NCBI GenBank assembly: GCA_964635055.1 | Contig: CAZWMT010000005.1 | Span: 62,001 to 126,000, forward strand | From: JAEUJM01 sp964635055 | GTDB lineage: Bacteria; Actinomycetota; Acidimicrobiia; Acidimicrobiales; DATDAH01 | DNA: 64,000 nt | Direction of reading: 5' to 3' | Part shown: one piece after another, positions 34,105-42,693 of the stretch | Position numbering within the stretch: position 1 is the stretch's first letter | How the letters are laid out: each line of letters opens with the position of its first letter | Position numbers and translations under genes: made by a program | The notes under the pieces: generated by a model | Told to the model about the DNA's origin: nothing | Databases searched by the model: none | Seen by the model: only the letters and a program-made list of their open reading frames with translations

Positions 34105-34905
34105 TCAGGCCGCGGCGGCCTCGCGCAGGTGGTCGGCGCGGGCCCGGGACACCAGATCGAGACCGTCGAGGCCGGGCAACCGGTGGATGCGCCGGTCGAT
34201 GCGCTCGACCACCGCTCGGCCGTCGTCGTCGCCGAAGAGGTGGGTGGTCATGAAGCGCACGTCGGCGGGTGGCGCCACGCCCGAGCCGACCGGGCGCCAG
34301 AAGCGCCGGAGGGCCATGCGGGTGATCCGCTGGGCGTGGCGGTTGCCCTCCAGCCGGCGGTGCGCCTCGGACGCGTAGAAGTCCACGTGGCGGCCCTCCT
34401 GGCGCATGATCCGCTTCAGCAGCGCGCTCAGCACGGGGTTCGCCTCTCGGCTCGCGAGTCGGCCGTAGGCGGCCTGGGCCGTCCACTCGTTGACCGCGCC
34501 CCACATCATGTGCACCGCGGTGAAGTCCGGCATGGCCAGCGAGCCGAGCATCGAGGCCAGGGTGCCCACGGGCTGGCGCCACCCGAGGCGCTTGCGCAAC
34601 GGCTCCACCCGGGCCGAGCCGCCGTCCTCGTCGTGCGCCGCGAGCACCGCGGCGAGGGCCTCGCCGTGGTACAGCTCCTCGAAGTTCCAGATGGTGAGGA
34701 ACGTGGTGACGCGGTGGTCGTCGTGTGCCCGCGTGACCAGCAGGTCGCGCAGGTAGCAGACCGTGTGGAACTCGATGTCGTGCATGTACCGGAGGCAGCG
34801 CAGACCGGCGGGCGACAGCGGCTGCTCGCGGAACACGGAGAAGTCGAGGTCGTCCCAGGTGATGCGCCCGGAGTGGGCCTGGTAGGTGTCGATGTCGAAC
34901 CGCAT
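34105..34905 (-). CDS. Ferritin-like diiron protein, acyl-ACP desaturase-like
   Basis: The product has 266 residues and is helical. Two carboxylate-histidine motifs suit a diiron site: FEELYHGEA (E-E-x2-H) near residue 81 and RQEGRHVDFY (E-x2-H) near residue 173, with further Glu residues in MHDIEFHTVCY and GAVNEWTAQA. This pattern resembles stearoyl-ACP desaturase-like and other ferritin-fold oxidases. The substrate is unknown. ATG 34905 begins MRFDIDTYQ; the frame extends upstream to 34941 but would overlap the next gene. Confidence 0.75.
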   Translation of the reverse strand: MRFDIDTYQAHSGRITWDDLDFSVFREQPLSPAGLRCLRYMHDIEFHTVCYLRDLLVTRAHDDHRVTTFLTIWNFEELYHGEALAAVLAAHDEDGGSARVEPLRKRLGWRQPVGTLASMLGSLAMPDFTAVHMMWGAVNEWTAQAAYGRLASREANPVLSALLKRIMRQEGRHVDFYASEAHRRLEGNRHAQRITRMALRRFWRPVGSGVAPPADVRFMTTHLFGDDDGRAVVERIDRRIHRLPGLDGLDLVSRARADHLREAAAA

Positions 34906-34937
34906 GCCCCATTTTCGGAGCCGGGCGGGAGGGCGGA

Positions 34938-35549
34938 TCAAGGGACGTGGGAAAAGATCTCCCCCGTGCCGAGGCCCGCGGCCACCGCGCGGGCCAGGGC
35001 CTCGACGAGCGGCCGTGGCGGTGGGGTGGGCTGTGCCTCGATGGACTCGAGCGTCGCCACCAGCACGGTGCCCGATGGTCGGGCCACGGCGTTCACGGTG
35101 AACCAGCAGGTGGGCCCGGCGGGGGGCCGCACCGTCAACTGGAGCAGCCCGCCCGACCGGTCGACGTAGCTCACCTCGCCCAACTCGTCGGCCACCTCGA
35201 GCAGCACCCGCGCCACCTCGCCGGCGTCGGCATCGACCCAGATCGCCTCGTCGGTGATGACCTCGACGGCCGCCACGGTGCCGGGCGAGGAGTGCGAGGC
35301 GTGCGTGGAGTGCGAGGGGGGCGACCCGGGCGACGCCGTAGCGCCGGGGCCTGTGGGCGCGTCGGTGGGTCGGTCGCGCAGCAACCGGTAAGCGCTGATG
35401 ATGGTGGCGGTCCGCTCGGCCGCGCCCGACGGGTGATCGGTGACGTCCGGGTGGTTGGCCCGCACCCGCCGCAGGAACGCGTCACGCACCTCGCGGGGGC
35501 CGGCCGCGGCGGTGAGGCCGAGGACCGAGCGTGCCTCCTCCGGGGTCAC
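34938..35549 (-). CDS. J-domain (DnaJ-like) protein
   Basis: The product has 203 residues. Residues 1-55 are a J domain: PEEARSVLGLTAAAGPREVRDAFLRRVRANHPDVTD with the HPD tripeptide, then ATIISAYRLLRD. A low-complexity Ser/His/Pro linker (PSHSTHASHSS) follows. The C-terminal half has alternating strands and may be a small sandwich (VEVITDEAIWVDADAGEVARVLLEVADEL). It would recruit DnaK to an unknown client. GTG 35549 is chosen to avoid overlapping the divergent DUF983 gene. Confidence 0.78.
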   Translation of the reverse strand: MTPEEARSVLGLTAAAGPREVRDAFLRRVRANHPDVTDHPSGAAERTATIISAYRLLRDRPTDAPTGPGATASPGSPPSHSTHASHSSPGTVAAVEVITDEAIWVDADAGEVARVLLEVADELGEVSYVDRSGGLLQLTVRPPAGPTCWFTVNAVARPSGTVLVATLESIEAQPTPPPRPLVEALARAVAAGLGTGEIFSHVP

Positions 35550-35554
35550 GTCGC

Positions 35555-35560
35555 TACCGT
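35555..35560 (+). promoter_or_regulatory. Putative -10 (TACCGT) of leaderless DUF983 gene
   Basis: TACCGT ends 6 nt before GTG 35567. It lies between divergent genes only 17 bp apart. Confidence 0.45.
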
Positions 35561-35566
35561 GACCGC

Positions 35567-35977
35567 GTGGATCAACCCGCGGGCACCCCACGACCGGCGC
35601 TGCTGTTGTGGCGCGGGGCCACCCGTCGGTGCCCGCTGTGCGGGAGCGGCCACCTGTTCCACCGGTGGTTCTTCATCCGCGAGCGCTGCCCCCGGTGCGG
35701 GTTCTGGTTCGAGCGGGTCGAGGGGCACTGGATCGGTGCCATCGCCATGAACACGATCGTGGCCTTCGGGTTGATGCTGCTGGCGCTCGTGGGCGGCATC
35801 GTGCTCACCTACCCCGACGTTCCCTTCCTCCCGCTCGCGGTCAGCGCGGTGGGCATCGCCGTGGTGGTGCCGCTGGTGTTCCTGCCGGCATCGCGCACGC
35901 TGTGGACCGCCGTCGACCTGTGGATGCGGCCCGCCGAGGCCGACGAGTTCCACCGCGAGGGCGCTCAGCGGCACTGA
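35567..35977 (+). CDS. DUF983 family zinc-ribbon membrane protein
   Basis: The product has 136 residues. RRCPLCGSGHLFHRWFFIRERCPRCGFWFERVEGHWIGAIAMN gives two C-x2-C pairs and the DUF983 signature, followed by two membrane helices (FGLMLLALVGGIVLTY; FLPLAVSAVGIAVVVPLVFL). The function is not known. The GTG start follows a leaderless -10 by 6 nt; the longer frame from 35531 would overlap the opposite gene. It is convergent with the amine oxidase gene, 11 bp away. Confidence 0.88.
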   Translation: MDQPAGTPRPALLLWRGATRRCPLCGSGHLFHRWFFIRERCPRCGFWFERVEGHWIGAIAMNTIVAFGLMLLALVGGIVLTYPDVPFLPLAVSAVGIAVVVPLVFLPASRTLWTAVDLWMRPAEADEFHREGAQRH

Positions 35978-35988
35978 TGCCGGCGGGG

Positions 35989-37875
35989 TCACGTGTGGCA
36001 GTGGCCCGGTGACGGCGGCAGGTCGAGCGCGGGGTTGCGGTCGAAGAAGCCGACCGGCACCAGGCTGAAGCCGGTGCGCTCGACGGGCATGACCGGCCAG
36101 TCCTCGGGGCGGGGCACATGGGTGACGCCGAAGGTGCACCAGACCACCACGTCGGTGTCGACCACGGGTCGGTCGCCCGCGGTCCACTCGGGCAGCCCGC
36201 CGCCCCCCGGGCTCTGGTTGGCGTAGGGCCCGGCGGCCCGGGTCTCGTCGCGGTCATACGGGGTGACCCAGAGGTGCCTGGTGGCGAAGCCGGCCCGGCG
36301 GCGGACCGCGGCATCGTTGCCGGCCAGCAGGGTGGGCCAGGCGCCGGGGAGCAGCTTGTAGGCCACGGGTCGGCCCAGGCGGTTGCGCACCGAGGGGTTT
36401 ACGATCCGCCAGGTGCGGCTGCGGGACGGGTCGACGAGGCGCTGGGCCGCCTGCTCGCTGGCGAGCAGGGTCTCGACGGTGGCAAAGGCGTTGTCACGCG
36501 GGTTGGCGGGGCCCTTGGGTGACGGCTCGACGTCGACCTCGTACACCGAGTTGTCGGGCCCGTCCACGCACATGTCGAGGCGGACGTTGAACAGGTGCTG
36601 GTGCAGCGGCGCGGCGAGGTCGGGGGCGATCATCACCGCTTCGGCGGGCTGGTCGCCCGGTGCCACCGCCTGGGTCTGCATGATCCCGGTGAGCTTCACC
36701 TCGAGCTCGATGGTGCCGTCGAGGTAGAGGTACCAGTAGAAGGCGTACTCGTAGTTGCCGACGGTGTAGATGGCACTGATGACGAATCGCCGGTTCCGGC
36801 GCACCTCGGTGGTGCCGCTGTGCAGGTCCTGGTGCTTCCAGAGGATCCCGAAGTCCTCCTCGTGGAGGCAGATGGCCTGGGACACGGTGGAGGCGCCGCC
36901 GGTCTCGGTGGCCATCACCGCGTCGAGGTAGACGATCTCGCCGAGGCAGTCGCAGCCGAGCTCGAGCGAGTTCACGAACCGGCCCATGCCCCACTCGCCG
37001 GCGTCGAAGGCGTTCTTCCAGTCGTGGGTGGGGGCGGTGCTGCCGTACGGAACGACCATCTCGCTGAGCGCGGCGCGGTGCAGGATGGGCCGTACCCGGG
37101 TGCCGTCGTCCCAGCCCACCTGATGCAGGACCAGGCCCTCGATGGGATCCATCGACACCCGCAGGCGCCAGTTCTGCCACGACAGGAGGTTGCCGTCGAC
37201 GGTGAAGCTGACGCCGTCGGGCTGGTTCACCTCGAGCGGCTGCAGACCCGAGCGGGGCGGCCCTGCCCGCTCGATGTCGTAGTTGGAGCACTCGGCGGGG
37301 ATCGGGACGACCCCGTGGTCCACCACCTCCACCACCCGCCGGGCGGACAGGTCGACCACCGCCATCAGGCCCTCGATCGGGTGGGCGTAGCCGTTGTCGG
37401 TGGGATCGTGGCGGAGGTAGGCCACCACCCGGGTGAGTCGGGTGCCGTCCTCGGCGGGGACCCCGAACGCACCCGCGGGCCACGGGTCGAGCTGCACCGT
37501 GTCGAGGTCGGTGATGCCCCGACGGGCGAGGGCCTCACGCCAGTCGTCGGACGCGTGCAACAGGCCGATGGCCTCGATGATCTCGGTGAACAGCAGGGGA
37601 GGCTTGGCCCCGGGGATGCTCCGCCACGACCGGAGCTCGCCGGTGGTGACCGACACGATCGCCTCGGCCACCGAGTCGGGGCCGTCGACGACGACACACG
37701 CGACCTCTCTATCGACGGGGTCGCCCTGCCGATAGGTGCCGACCACCGCTTTGTCCGGCTCACGGAGGGTGATGGTGGCGAACAGCAGCTCATCGGAGGA
37801 TCGCTCGCGGCGCACGATGGACGCGGCGCGCTCGATCTCCTCCGCGGTCAGGGCATCGAGGGGGTGGGTCACCAT
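35989..37875 (-). CDS. Copper-containing primary amine oxidase
   Basis: The product has 628 residues, the size of actinobacterial tyramine/histamine oxidases. The topaquinone motif N-Y-E-Y is at 374-377 (TVGNYEYAFYW), with Tyr375 as the cofactor precursor. Copper histidines are in PLHQHLFNVRLD and in GVTHVPRPEDWPVMP. The catalytic-base region precedes it in MGRFVNSLELGCDCLGEIVYLDA. The enzyme oxidises primary amines to aldehydes, ammonia and peroxide. No signal peptide is seen at the chosen ATG 37875 (VTHPLDALTAEEIERA); the frame upstream to 38238 overlaps another gene and lacks protein character. Confidence 0.93.
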   Translation of the reverse strand: MVTHPLDALTAEEIERAASIVRRERSSDELLFATITLREPDKAVVGTYRQGDPVDREVACVVVDGPDSVAEAIVSVTTGELRSWRSIPGAKPPLLFTEIIEAIGLLHASDDWREALARRGITDLDTVQLDPWPAGAFGVPAEDGTRLTRVVAYLRHDPTDNGYAHPIEGLMAVVDLSARRVVEVVDHGVVPIPAECSNYDIERAGPPRSGLQPLEVNQPDGVSFTVDGNLLSWQNWRLRVSMDPIEGLVLHQVGWDDGTRVRPILHRAALSEMVVPYGSTAPTHDWKNAFDAGEWGMGRFVNSLELGCDCLGEIVYLDAVMATETGGASTVSQAICLHEEDFGILWKHQDLHSGTTEVRRNRRFVISAIYTVGNYEYAFYWYLYLDGTIELEVKLTGIMQTQAVAPGDQPAEAVMIAPDLAAPLHQHLFNVRLDMCVDGPDNSVYEVDVEPSPKGPANPRDNAFATVETLLASEQAAQRLVDPSRSRTWRIVNPSVRNRLGRPVAYKLLPGAWPTLLAGNDAAVRRRAGFATRHLWVTPYDRDETRAAGPYANQSPGGGGLPEWTAGDRPVVDTDVVVWCTFGVTHVPRPEDWPVMPVERTGFSLVPVGFFDRNPALDLPPSPGHCHT

Positions 37876-37903
37876 CGCAGCGTGCCACGCGCGTGAGCCG
37901 GCC

Positions 37904-39373
37904 GTGACACGGCGGGGCCGCGGGCGGGTGGGCACATCCCTGCGCGCCGCGGCGGTCGCGGCGCTGGTGGCGCTGGGCCTGCTGCACCCCTCGGCCACGG
38001 CACCCGCGGCGGCGGCCACCGGGGCTCGCGACGCCGCCGACGAGGTGTCGTGCCCCGCCACCCTCGACGGCGTCCCCCTCGACCTCGACGAGGAGTTCGC
38101 GGGAACCCCGCGCGCCCTCGCCAACGACGAGGGCATCCTCGTGCGCTTCACGCTGCTGTGCCCGTACCACCGCGGCAACGGCACGTCGGTCGCCGACATC
38201 ACGCTGGCCTGGAGCAAGTACGCGGCCGACGACCTCACGTGCGCGACGGTCGAGCTGACCTCGGAGCCGGCGGGCGACGGACGGGTCCGGGGCCTGGTCG
38301 ACCATCCCAGCCTTCGTGCGCAGGTGACCTACGACGCCCTGTCCGACCAGGTGCTGCCGGCGGTCGACGAGGTGGCCACCGAGCTGCTGGCGGACGTCCC
38401 GCGGGATGCCGCGCCCTGCGCCGGCGGGGGAGGCGCGAACGTCGACGCCCACGTGACGGTCCCCGCCACGGAGGCGTCCTCGGACCTGCCGCTGGCGCTC
38501 GCCGTGGCGGTGCTGGCCGCGTCGGCGGTCGTGGTGCTGGTGGTGGTCATGCTCGTGCGGCGTGGCGCGCGGCGCCGGAAGGCGGCGGCGCCGGCCGGCG
38601 ACCCCGAGGTGGGGGCCCTGGCCGCCGCGATCCGCGCCCGGCGCCTCGAGGTCGGGGCAGTCGGGACCGCTGGGGTCGCCGGAGCGATGCCGGCGCCGGA
38701 CTCCAACGGCACGGTGGCGCCACTCGCGGCCGACCTTCCCGTGGAGGCCGTGCACGATCCGGCGGTCGAGCGCCAGGACGCGATCGAGGTGTTGCGCGGG
38801 GCGACGACGTCCATGGCAGCCATCGAGCAGGTGCTGGACCGGGCGAGGGCGGATCTCGGCCGGAACCGTGCCCACGCACGCGCCGTTCGCACACTGGCGG
38901 CATCGCTGCGCGACGGCGACGGCCCCGAATTCCTGTGGTCCTACGCGGGGGTGATGGCGCTGGCCGTCGCCGCCACCAACCTCGCGGCCACCACGGCCCG
39001 CGGTGCGGCCCTGCTGCTCCCGCCGGCGCCCGGCGAGCGGCGCGACGTCACCGCGCCCGCAGCGCGCCTCGAAGGGTTGCACCGTCAGGTGCTGATCGCG
39101 GCGGAGTCCGGCCTCGACGACACCCGGTACTGGCTCTGGCAGGAGCGCCGCATGGCGGTCGTCGACGCGCTGGCTGCCCTGCAACAGGCGGCGCCGGCAC
39201 TGGTCGCCGCACAGGAACGGCTCGCCGGGCGGGTGGCCGAGCTGGCACGCGAGCACGCGATCGCCCGTGAGGAGGCCGAGTGGGCCCAGTCGGTGATCGA
39301 CGAGGCCGACCGCGGTCTCGTGGACGGTGGCGACGGGCCATCGGCCACACCGTTCGAGAGCGCGGGCGTATGA
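37904..39373 (+). CDS. Secreted/membrane-anchored protein of unknown function
   Basis: The product has about 489 residues. It has a signal peptide (LRAAAVAALVALGLLHP, then APAAAA), an extracellular domain of about 170 residues with four cysteines (VSCPATLDGVPL; FTLLCPYHRG; DDLTCATVEL; APCAGGGG), one transmembrane helix (PLALAVAVLAASAVVVLVVVMLV) near residue 200, and a cytoplasmic part of about 260 residues that is mostly helical with possible coiled coil (AIEQVLDRARADLGRNRAHARAV; AREHAIAREEAEWAQSVI). GTG 37904 is the most upstream start clear of the opposite gene; GTG 37928 is also possible. It may form an operon with the next gene. Confidence 0.75.
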   Translation: MTRRGRGRVGTSLRAAAVAALVALGLLHPSATAPAAAATGARDAADEVSCPATLDGVPLDLDEEFAGTPRALANDEGILVRFTLLCPYHRGNGTSVADITLAWSKYAADDLTCATVELTSEPAGDGRVRGLVDHPSLRAQVTYDALSDQVLPAVDEVATELLADVPRDAAPCAGGGGANVDAHVTVPATEASSDLPLALAVAVLAASAVVVLVVVMLVRRGARRRKAAAPAGDPEVGALAAAIRARRLEVGAVGTAGVAGAMPAPDSNGTVAPLAADLPVEAVHDPAVERQDAIEVLRGATTSMAAIEQVLDRARADLGRNRAHARAVRTLAASLRDGDGPEFLWSYAGVMALAVAATNLAATTARGAALLLPPAPGERRDVTAPAARLEGLHRQVLIAAESGLDDTRYWLWQERRMAVVDALAALQQAAPALVAAQERLAGRVAELAREHAIAREEAEWAQSVIDEADRGLVDGGDGPSATPFESAGV

Positions 39374-39395
39374 CCCGCAGGAGGATCCAACCGAC

Positions 39396-39902
39396 ATGAG
39401 CTCACTGATCGATGCACTGCAGCGCTGGTGCGCGCTCGCCGGATTCGGGTGCCAGGTGGTGCAGGCCGGGGCCCCGTTCCGCATCCTCGTGAGCATCGAG
39501 GACGACGGCGGCCTGCTGACGATCACGGTCGACGGGCCCGCCGGGCCCGACGACCCGCTGCGCATGCGCTACGGCTTCGATGTGGCCGGCGGCCCGTCGG
39601 GACCGATGCCACCCGAGCGCCTGGTGCGCCTGCTGGACGCGGCCGTGATGCAGCGCTCGGCCATGGTCGACGCCCGACCGGCCGGCCCCGGTCAGGTGGA
39701 GATGGTGGTCGCGCTCTACCCCGACGGCGTCACCCGCCACGGGTTCATGATCGGCGTGTTCGAGTGCCAGAAGCTGCGCCAGATCGTCCGCGGCGAGGTC
39801 GAGGGCGCGCTGGCGGGCGAGGCGGCGGTGGCGTCACTGCTCGCGCTGGCCGACGCCTCGGACGGCCTGAGCGACGCCGTCGAGGCGGCCCTTCCCGGGT
39901 AG
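39396..39902 (+). CDS. Conserved-looking hypothetical protein, chaperone-like fold possible
   Basis: The product has 168 residues. The pattern of a first amphipathic helix (LIDALQRWCALAGF), alternating strands (FRILVSIEDDGGLLTITVDGP; VEMVVALYPDGVTRHGFMIGVFECQKLRQIVRGEV) and a C-terminal helix recalls YbjN/type-III-chaperone-like folds, but this is only a visual impression. AGGAGG lies 11-12 nt before ATG 39396. It is 22 bp downstream of the membrane protein gene and probably cotranscribed. The function is unknown. Confidence 0.7.
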   Translation: MSSLIDALQRWCALAGFGCQVVQAGAPFRILVSIEDDGGLLTITVDGPAGPDDPLRMRYGFDVAGGPSGPMPPERLVRLLDAAVMQRSAMVDARPAGPGQVEMVVALYPDGVTRHGFMIGVFECQKLRQIVRGEVEGALAGEAAVASLLALADASDGLSDAVEAALPG

Positions 39903-39960
39903 AGGTCGGGCCGAGAGTCGGCCGCCACCGGCAGTGGCCGAATCGAGCAATGGCGCCGAG

Positions 39961-40002
39961 GTGGAGGGAATACCAGTCACCGGTGACTGGTATTCCCTCC
40001 AC
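39961..40002. terminator. 42-bp perfect palindrome followed by TTTT
   Basis: GTGGAGGGAATACCAGTCACC is followed immediately by its exact reverse complement, then TTTTCCCC. It lies 58 bp after the stop at 39902 and 92 bp from the convergent M18 stop. It is far AT-richer than its surroundings. A factor-independent terminator is the simplest reading; a mobile palindromic repeat is the alternative. Confidence 0.7.
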
Positions 40003-40094
40003 TTTTCCCCGCGGGCGAGAGGAGGCCCACCTCCGGCCACCCTCGGTGGCGAGACGGGTTGAGGTCACCGCGGACCGGGGGCGCGGAAGCCGGG

Positions 40095-41435
40095 TCAGGT
40101 GAGGTACGACGTCAGGGCCGCCACGAACCGTGGGGGATCGTCGGCGCCTGCCAGCTCGCGGGCCGAGTGCATCGAGAGCTGGGCCACCCCCACGTCGACC
40201 GTGGGCACGCCCACGGTGGCGGCGGTGAGCGGGCCGATGGTGGAGCCGCAAGGGAGGTCGGAGCGGTTCACGTACTCCTGCACCGGCACACCGGCCCGCT
40301 CGCAGGCCAGGCGGAACTCGGCCGCGCCCAGGGCGTCGGTGGCGTAGCGCTGGTTCGCGTTCGACTTGATGACCGGCCCGCCGTTGAGGGCCACGTGGTG
40401 GTCGGGCTCGTAGCGATCCACGTAGTTGGGGTGCACCGCGTGGGCCATGTCGGCCGACGCGCAGAACGAGGCGGCGAGGGCCCGGCGCAGCGTGGAGCGA
40501 TCGCCGCCGCGACCGGCGACGATCCGCTCGAGGGTGGCGTCGAGCAGCGGTCCGCCGGCACCCCGTTCGGAGGTGCTGCCCACCTCCTCGTGGTCGAACA
40601 GGCAGAGCACCGCGGTGTGGGCGGGTGGCGCCGCCGCGGCTGCCACCAGGGCGAGGGTGCCCGCCCAGCACGAGCACAGGTTGTCGAGCCGGGGCGCGCT
40701 GATCAGCTCGCGGTCGGCACCGAGCCTGGTCGAAGGCGTGAGGTCGTGGGCCATCACGTCCCAGGCCACGACGGCATCGGGCTCGACATCGAGCTCGCTC
40801 GCCAGCAGGCGCCGGAACCCGTCGGGGTCGCTGGTGCCGAGGCCCCACACCGGGGTGAGGTGGGTCTGGCGGTTGAGCAGCAGCCCCCGCTGGTCGAGCT
40901 CGCGGTCGAGGTGGATCGCCAGCTGGGGCACCCGCAGCAGCGGGCGGTCGACACGGAACAGGCGGGCCTCGATGCCGATGCCGATGCCGGTGCCGGTGCC
41001 GGCGCGGACCGCGACCCGACCGGAGAGGCCGAGGTCGCGGTCGAGCCACGAGTTCAACAGGGCACCGCCGTAGACCTCGACGCCGAGTTGGCGGTAGCCG
41101 ACCCGGCCGGTGTCGGGGCGGGGCTTGATCCGCAGGTTGGGGCTGTCGGTGTGGGCGCCCACCATGCGGAACGGTTGCACCGAGTCGCCGGTGGCGCCGC
41201 TCTCGCCGCCGCCCACCCAGGCCACCAGCGCGCCGGCATGGCGGAGGAATCGGCCCGATCCGTCCTCGGCCGGCCACGCGTCGGCTTCGTGCAGTTCGGC
41301 GAACCCCGCAGCCTCGAGCATCGCCGCCGTCCGGTCGACCGCGTGGAACGGCGACGGCGCGGCATCGATGTAGGCCAGCAGGTCGTCGGTGCGGGCGGCG
41401 GCGGGATCGATGGTGCCGGTCAGGGTGCCGGTCAT
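40095..41435 (-). CDS. apeB: M18 family aminopeptidase
   Basis: The product has 446 residues, as expected for M18 (DAP/ApeB). The co-catalytic metal site is visible: MVGAHTDSPNLRIKP (His95, Asp97), FDHEEVGS (Asp, Glu-Glu), NLCSCWAG, HPNYVDRYEPDHHVALNGGPVIKSNANQRYAT, and C-terminal MHSARELAG (His ligand). It removes N-terminal acidic residues from peptides in the cytoplasm. ATG 41435 overlaps the preceding CapA stop (ATGA). The longer frame to 43274 is not coding. Confidence 0.93.
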   Translation of the reverse strand: MTGTLTGTIDPAAARTDDLLAYIDAAPSPFHAVDRTAAMLEAAGFAELHEADAWPAEDGSGRFLRHAGALVAWVGGGESGATGDSVQPFRMVGAHTDSPNLRIKPRPDTGRVGYRQLGVEVYGGALLNSWLDRDLGLSGRVAVRAGTGTGIGIGIEARLFRVDRPLLRVPQLAIHLDRELDQRGLLLNRQTHLTPVWGLGTSDPDGFRRLLASELDVEPDAVVAWDVMAHDLTPSTRLGADRELISAPRLDNLCSCWAGTLALVAAAAAPPAHTAVLCLFDHEEVGSTSERGAGGPLLDATLERIVAGRGGDRSTLRRALAASFCASADMAHAVHPNYVDRYEPDHHVALNGGPVIKSNANQRYATDALGAAEFRLACERAGVPVQEYVNRSDLPCGSTIGPLTAATVGVPTVDVGVAQLSMHSARELAGADDPPRFVAALTSYLT

Positions 41436-42562
41436 GGTGTGAGGTCGGTGCAGGCGCGGAGGCCGTCCCAGGCGGCGACGGCCGCGTCGGCATCGGCGCC
41501 GGTGAGCGGCTGTGGCCGTCCGCCGCTGATCACCGCGGGCTCCCACGAGTAGCTGTCGATGTGGCGGCCCGTCGCGGTGACGTGCAGGACCCCGGTCTGC
41601 GCGCCGGCGCCGCCCGAGGTGTAGAAGACGAAGTTGCCGAGCCCGTAGGCGACCAGGGCCTCGCCCTTGTGGCCCGCGCCGATCAGTCGGTGGGCGTGGC
41701 TGCCCACCACGATGTCGGCGCCGGCATCGATGAGACTCTGGGCGAGGCCCGGCTGTGTGGAGTTGGGGCAGGTCTGGCCCTCGGTGCCCCAGTGCAGGAA
41801 CACCACCACGGTGTCGCTGGTGGCCCGGGCGGCCTGCACGGCGGCGATGAGCGCTCCGGGATCCTTGGCCGAGGCGAGCCCGGGCTGGCTGTCGGTGGCC
41901 GTCCAGCCGGCGATGAGGTTGGCGTCGAGCACGTCGGTGGCCGCCAGGACGGCGATGCGCTGCCCGTTGACCGTGGCGGTGTAGGGCGTGAGCGCCTCGG
42001 TGCGGTTGTTGCCGACGCCGAGGACGGGGAACCCCGCGGCATCGCGGGCGGCCAGCGAGTCGGCCAGGCCGACGGGCCCGTAGTCCATGCCGTGGTTGTT
42101 GGCCATCGTCACCACGTCGACCCCGGCGGCCCTCAGGGCGTCGAGGGCCGTGGCCGGGGCCCGGAAGTTGTAGGCCTTCGGCTCGGGGGTGCCCCCGTCG
42201 GTGATCGCGGTCTCGAGGTTGACCATGGCGATGTCGGCCTGCGACAGCGACGGCGCGATGGCCGCCATCACCTGGGTGGGGTCGGCGTCGAGCGCGCCGC
42301 GGATCTCCCCCTCGAAGTGGACGTCGCCCCCGAACGCGAACGTCACCGGGCCCGCCGGCGCATCCACCACACTGACGCCCTTGGGGTCGACCGCGCCGGC
42401 GTCGGCCACCGACTCGGGCCCCGAGGCGGACTCGCCGACCGGCGTGCGGGCAGAGTCGACGGATGTGCCGGCGCACGCCGCCACGACAAGTGGCCCGACC
42501 ACGGCGACGACCAGCAGCCAACGCCATCGCCATGCCGGAGGGGAGGTTCGACGGCGTGCCAC
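41432..42562 (-). CDS. CapA-family (PGA_cap) lipoprotein, metallophosphatase-like
   Basis: The product has 376 residues. The lipoprotein signal ends LVVAAC (Cys30). The CapA domain shows FAFGGDVHFEG, DIAMVNLETAIT, DVVTMANNHGMDYG, VFLHWGTEG and DIVVGSHAHRLIG, the metal-binding set of the poly-gamma-glutamate CapA/calcineurin-like fold. In bacilli CapA takes part in polyglutamate capsule anchoring/synthesis; here no capB/C neighbours exist, so a role in another surface polymer is possible. GTG 42562 has TAGGGT 8 nt upstream. It is coupled to the M18 peptidase gene. Confidence 0.87.
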   Translation of the reverse strand: MARRRTSPPAWRWRWLLVVAVVGPLVVAACAGTSVDSARTPVGESASGPESVADAGAVDPKGVSVVDAPAGPVTFAFGGDVHFEGEIRGALDADPTQVMAAIAPSLSQADIAMVNLETAITDGGTPEPKAYNFRAPATALDALRAAGVDVVTMANNHGMDYGPVGLADSLAARDAAGFPVLGVGNNRTEALTPYTATVNGQRIAVLAATDVLDANLIAGWTATDSQPGLASAKDPGALIAAVQAARATSDTVVVFLHWGTEGQTCPNSTQPGLAQSLIDAGADIVVGSHAHRLIGAGHKGEALVAYGLGNFVFYTSGGAGAQTGVLHVTATGRHIDSYSWEPAVISGGRPQPLTGADADAAVAAWDGLRACTDLTP

Positions 42563-42570
42563 ACCAGCAA

Positions 42571-42576
42571 ACCCTA
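42571..42576 (-). promoter_or_regulatory. Putative -10 (TAGGGT) of leaderless CapA-like gene
   Basis: On the minus strand TAGGGT ends 8 nt before GTG 42562. The 131-bp region up to 42693 holds no gene. Confidence 0.45.
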
Positions 42577-42693
42577 CCGAAGCTCTCGCACCGCCCCTCG
42601 GCGCGGGGCGGTGGTGGCGAGCCCCGACGGTGGCCGTCCCTCGGGCGGTGTGATCCACGGAAGGCCGGGTCGCAGCACCGCGACGGCGGGGCG

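Noticed and set aside
35989..38238. N-terminal extension of the amine oxidase to 749 residues
   Set aside because: The extra 121 residues are low-complexity and overlap the divergent membrane protein gene; the conserved protein begins at 37875.
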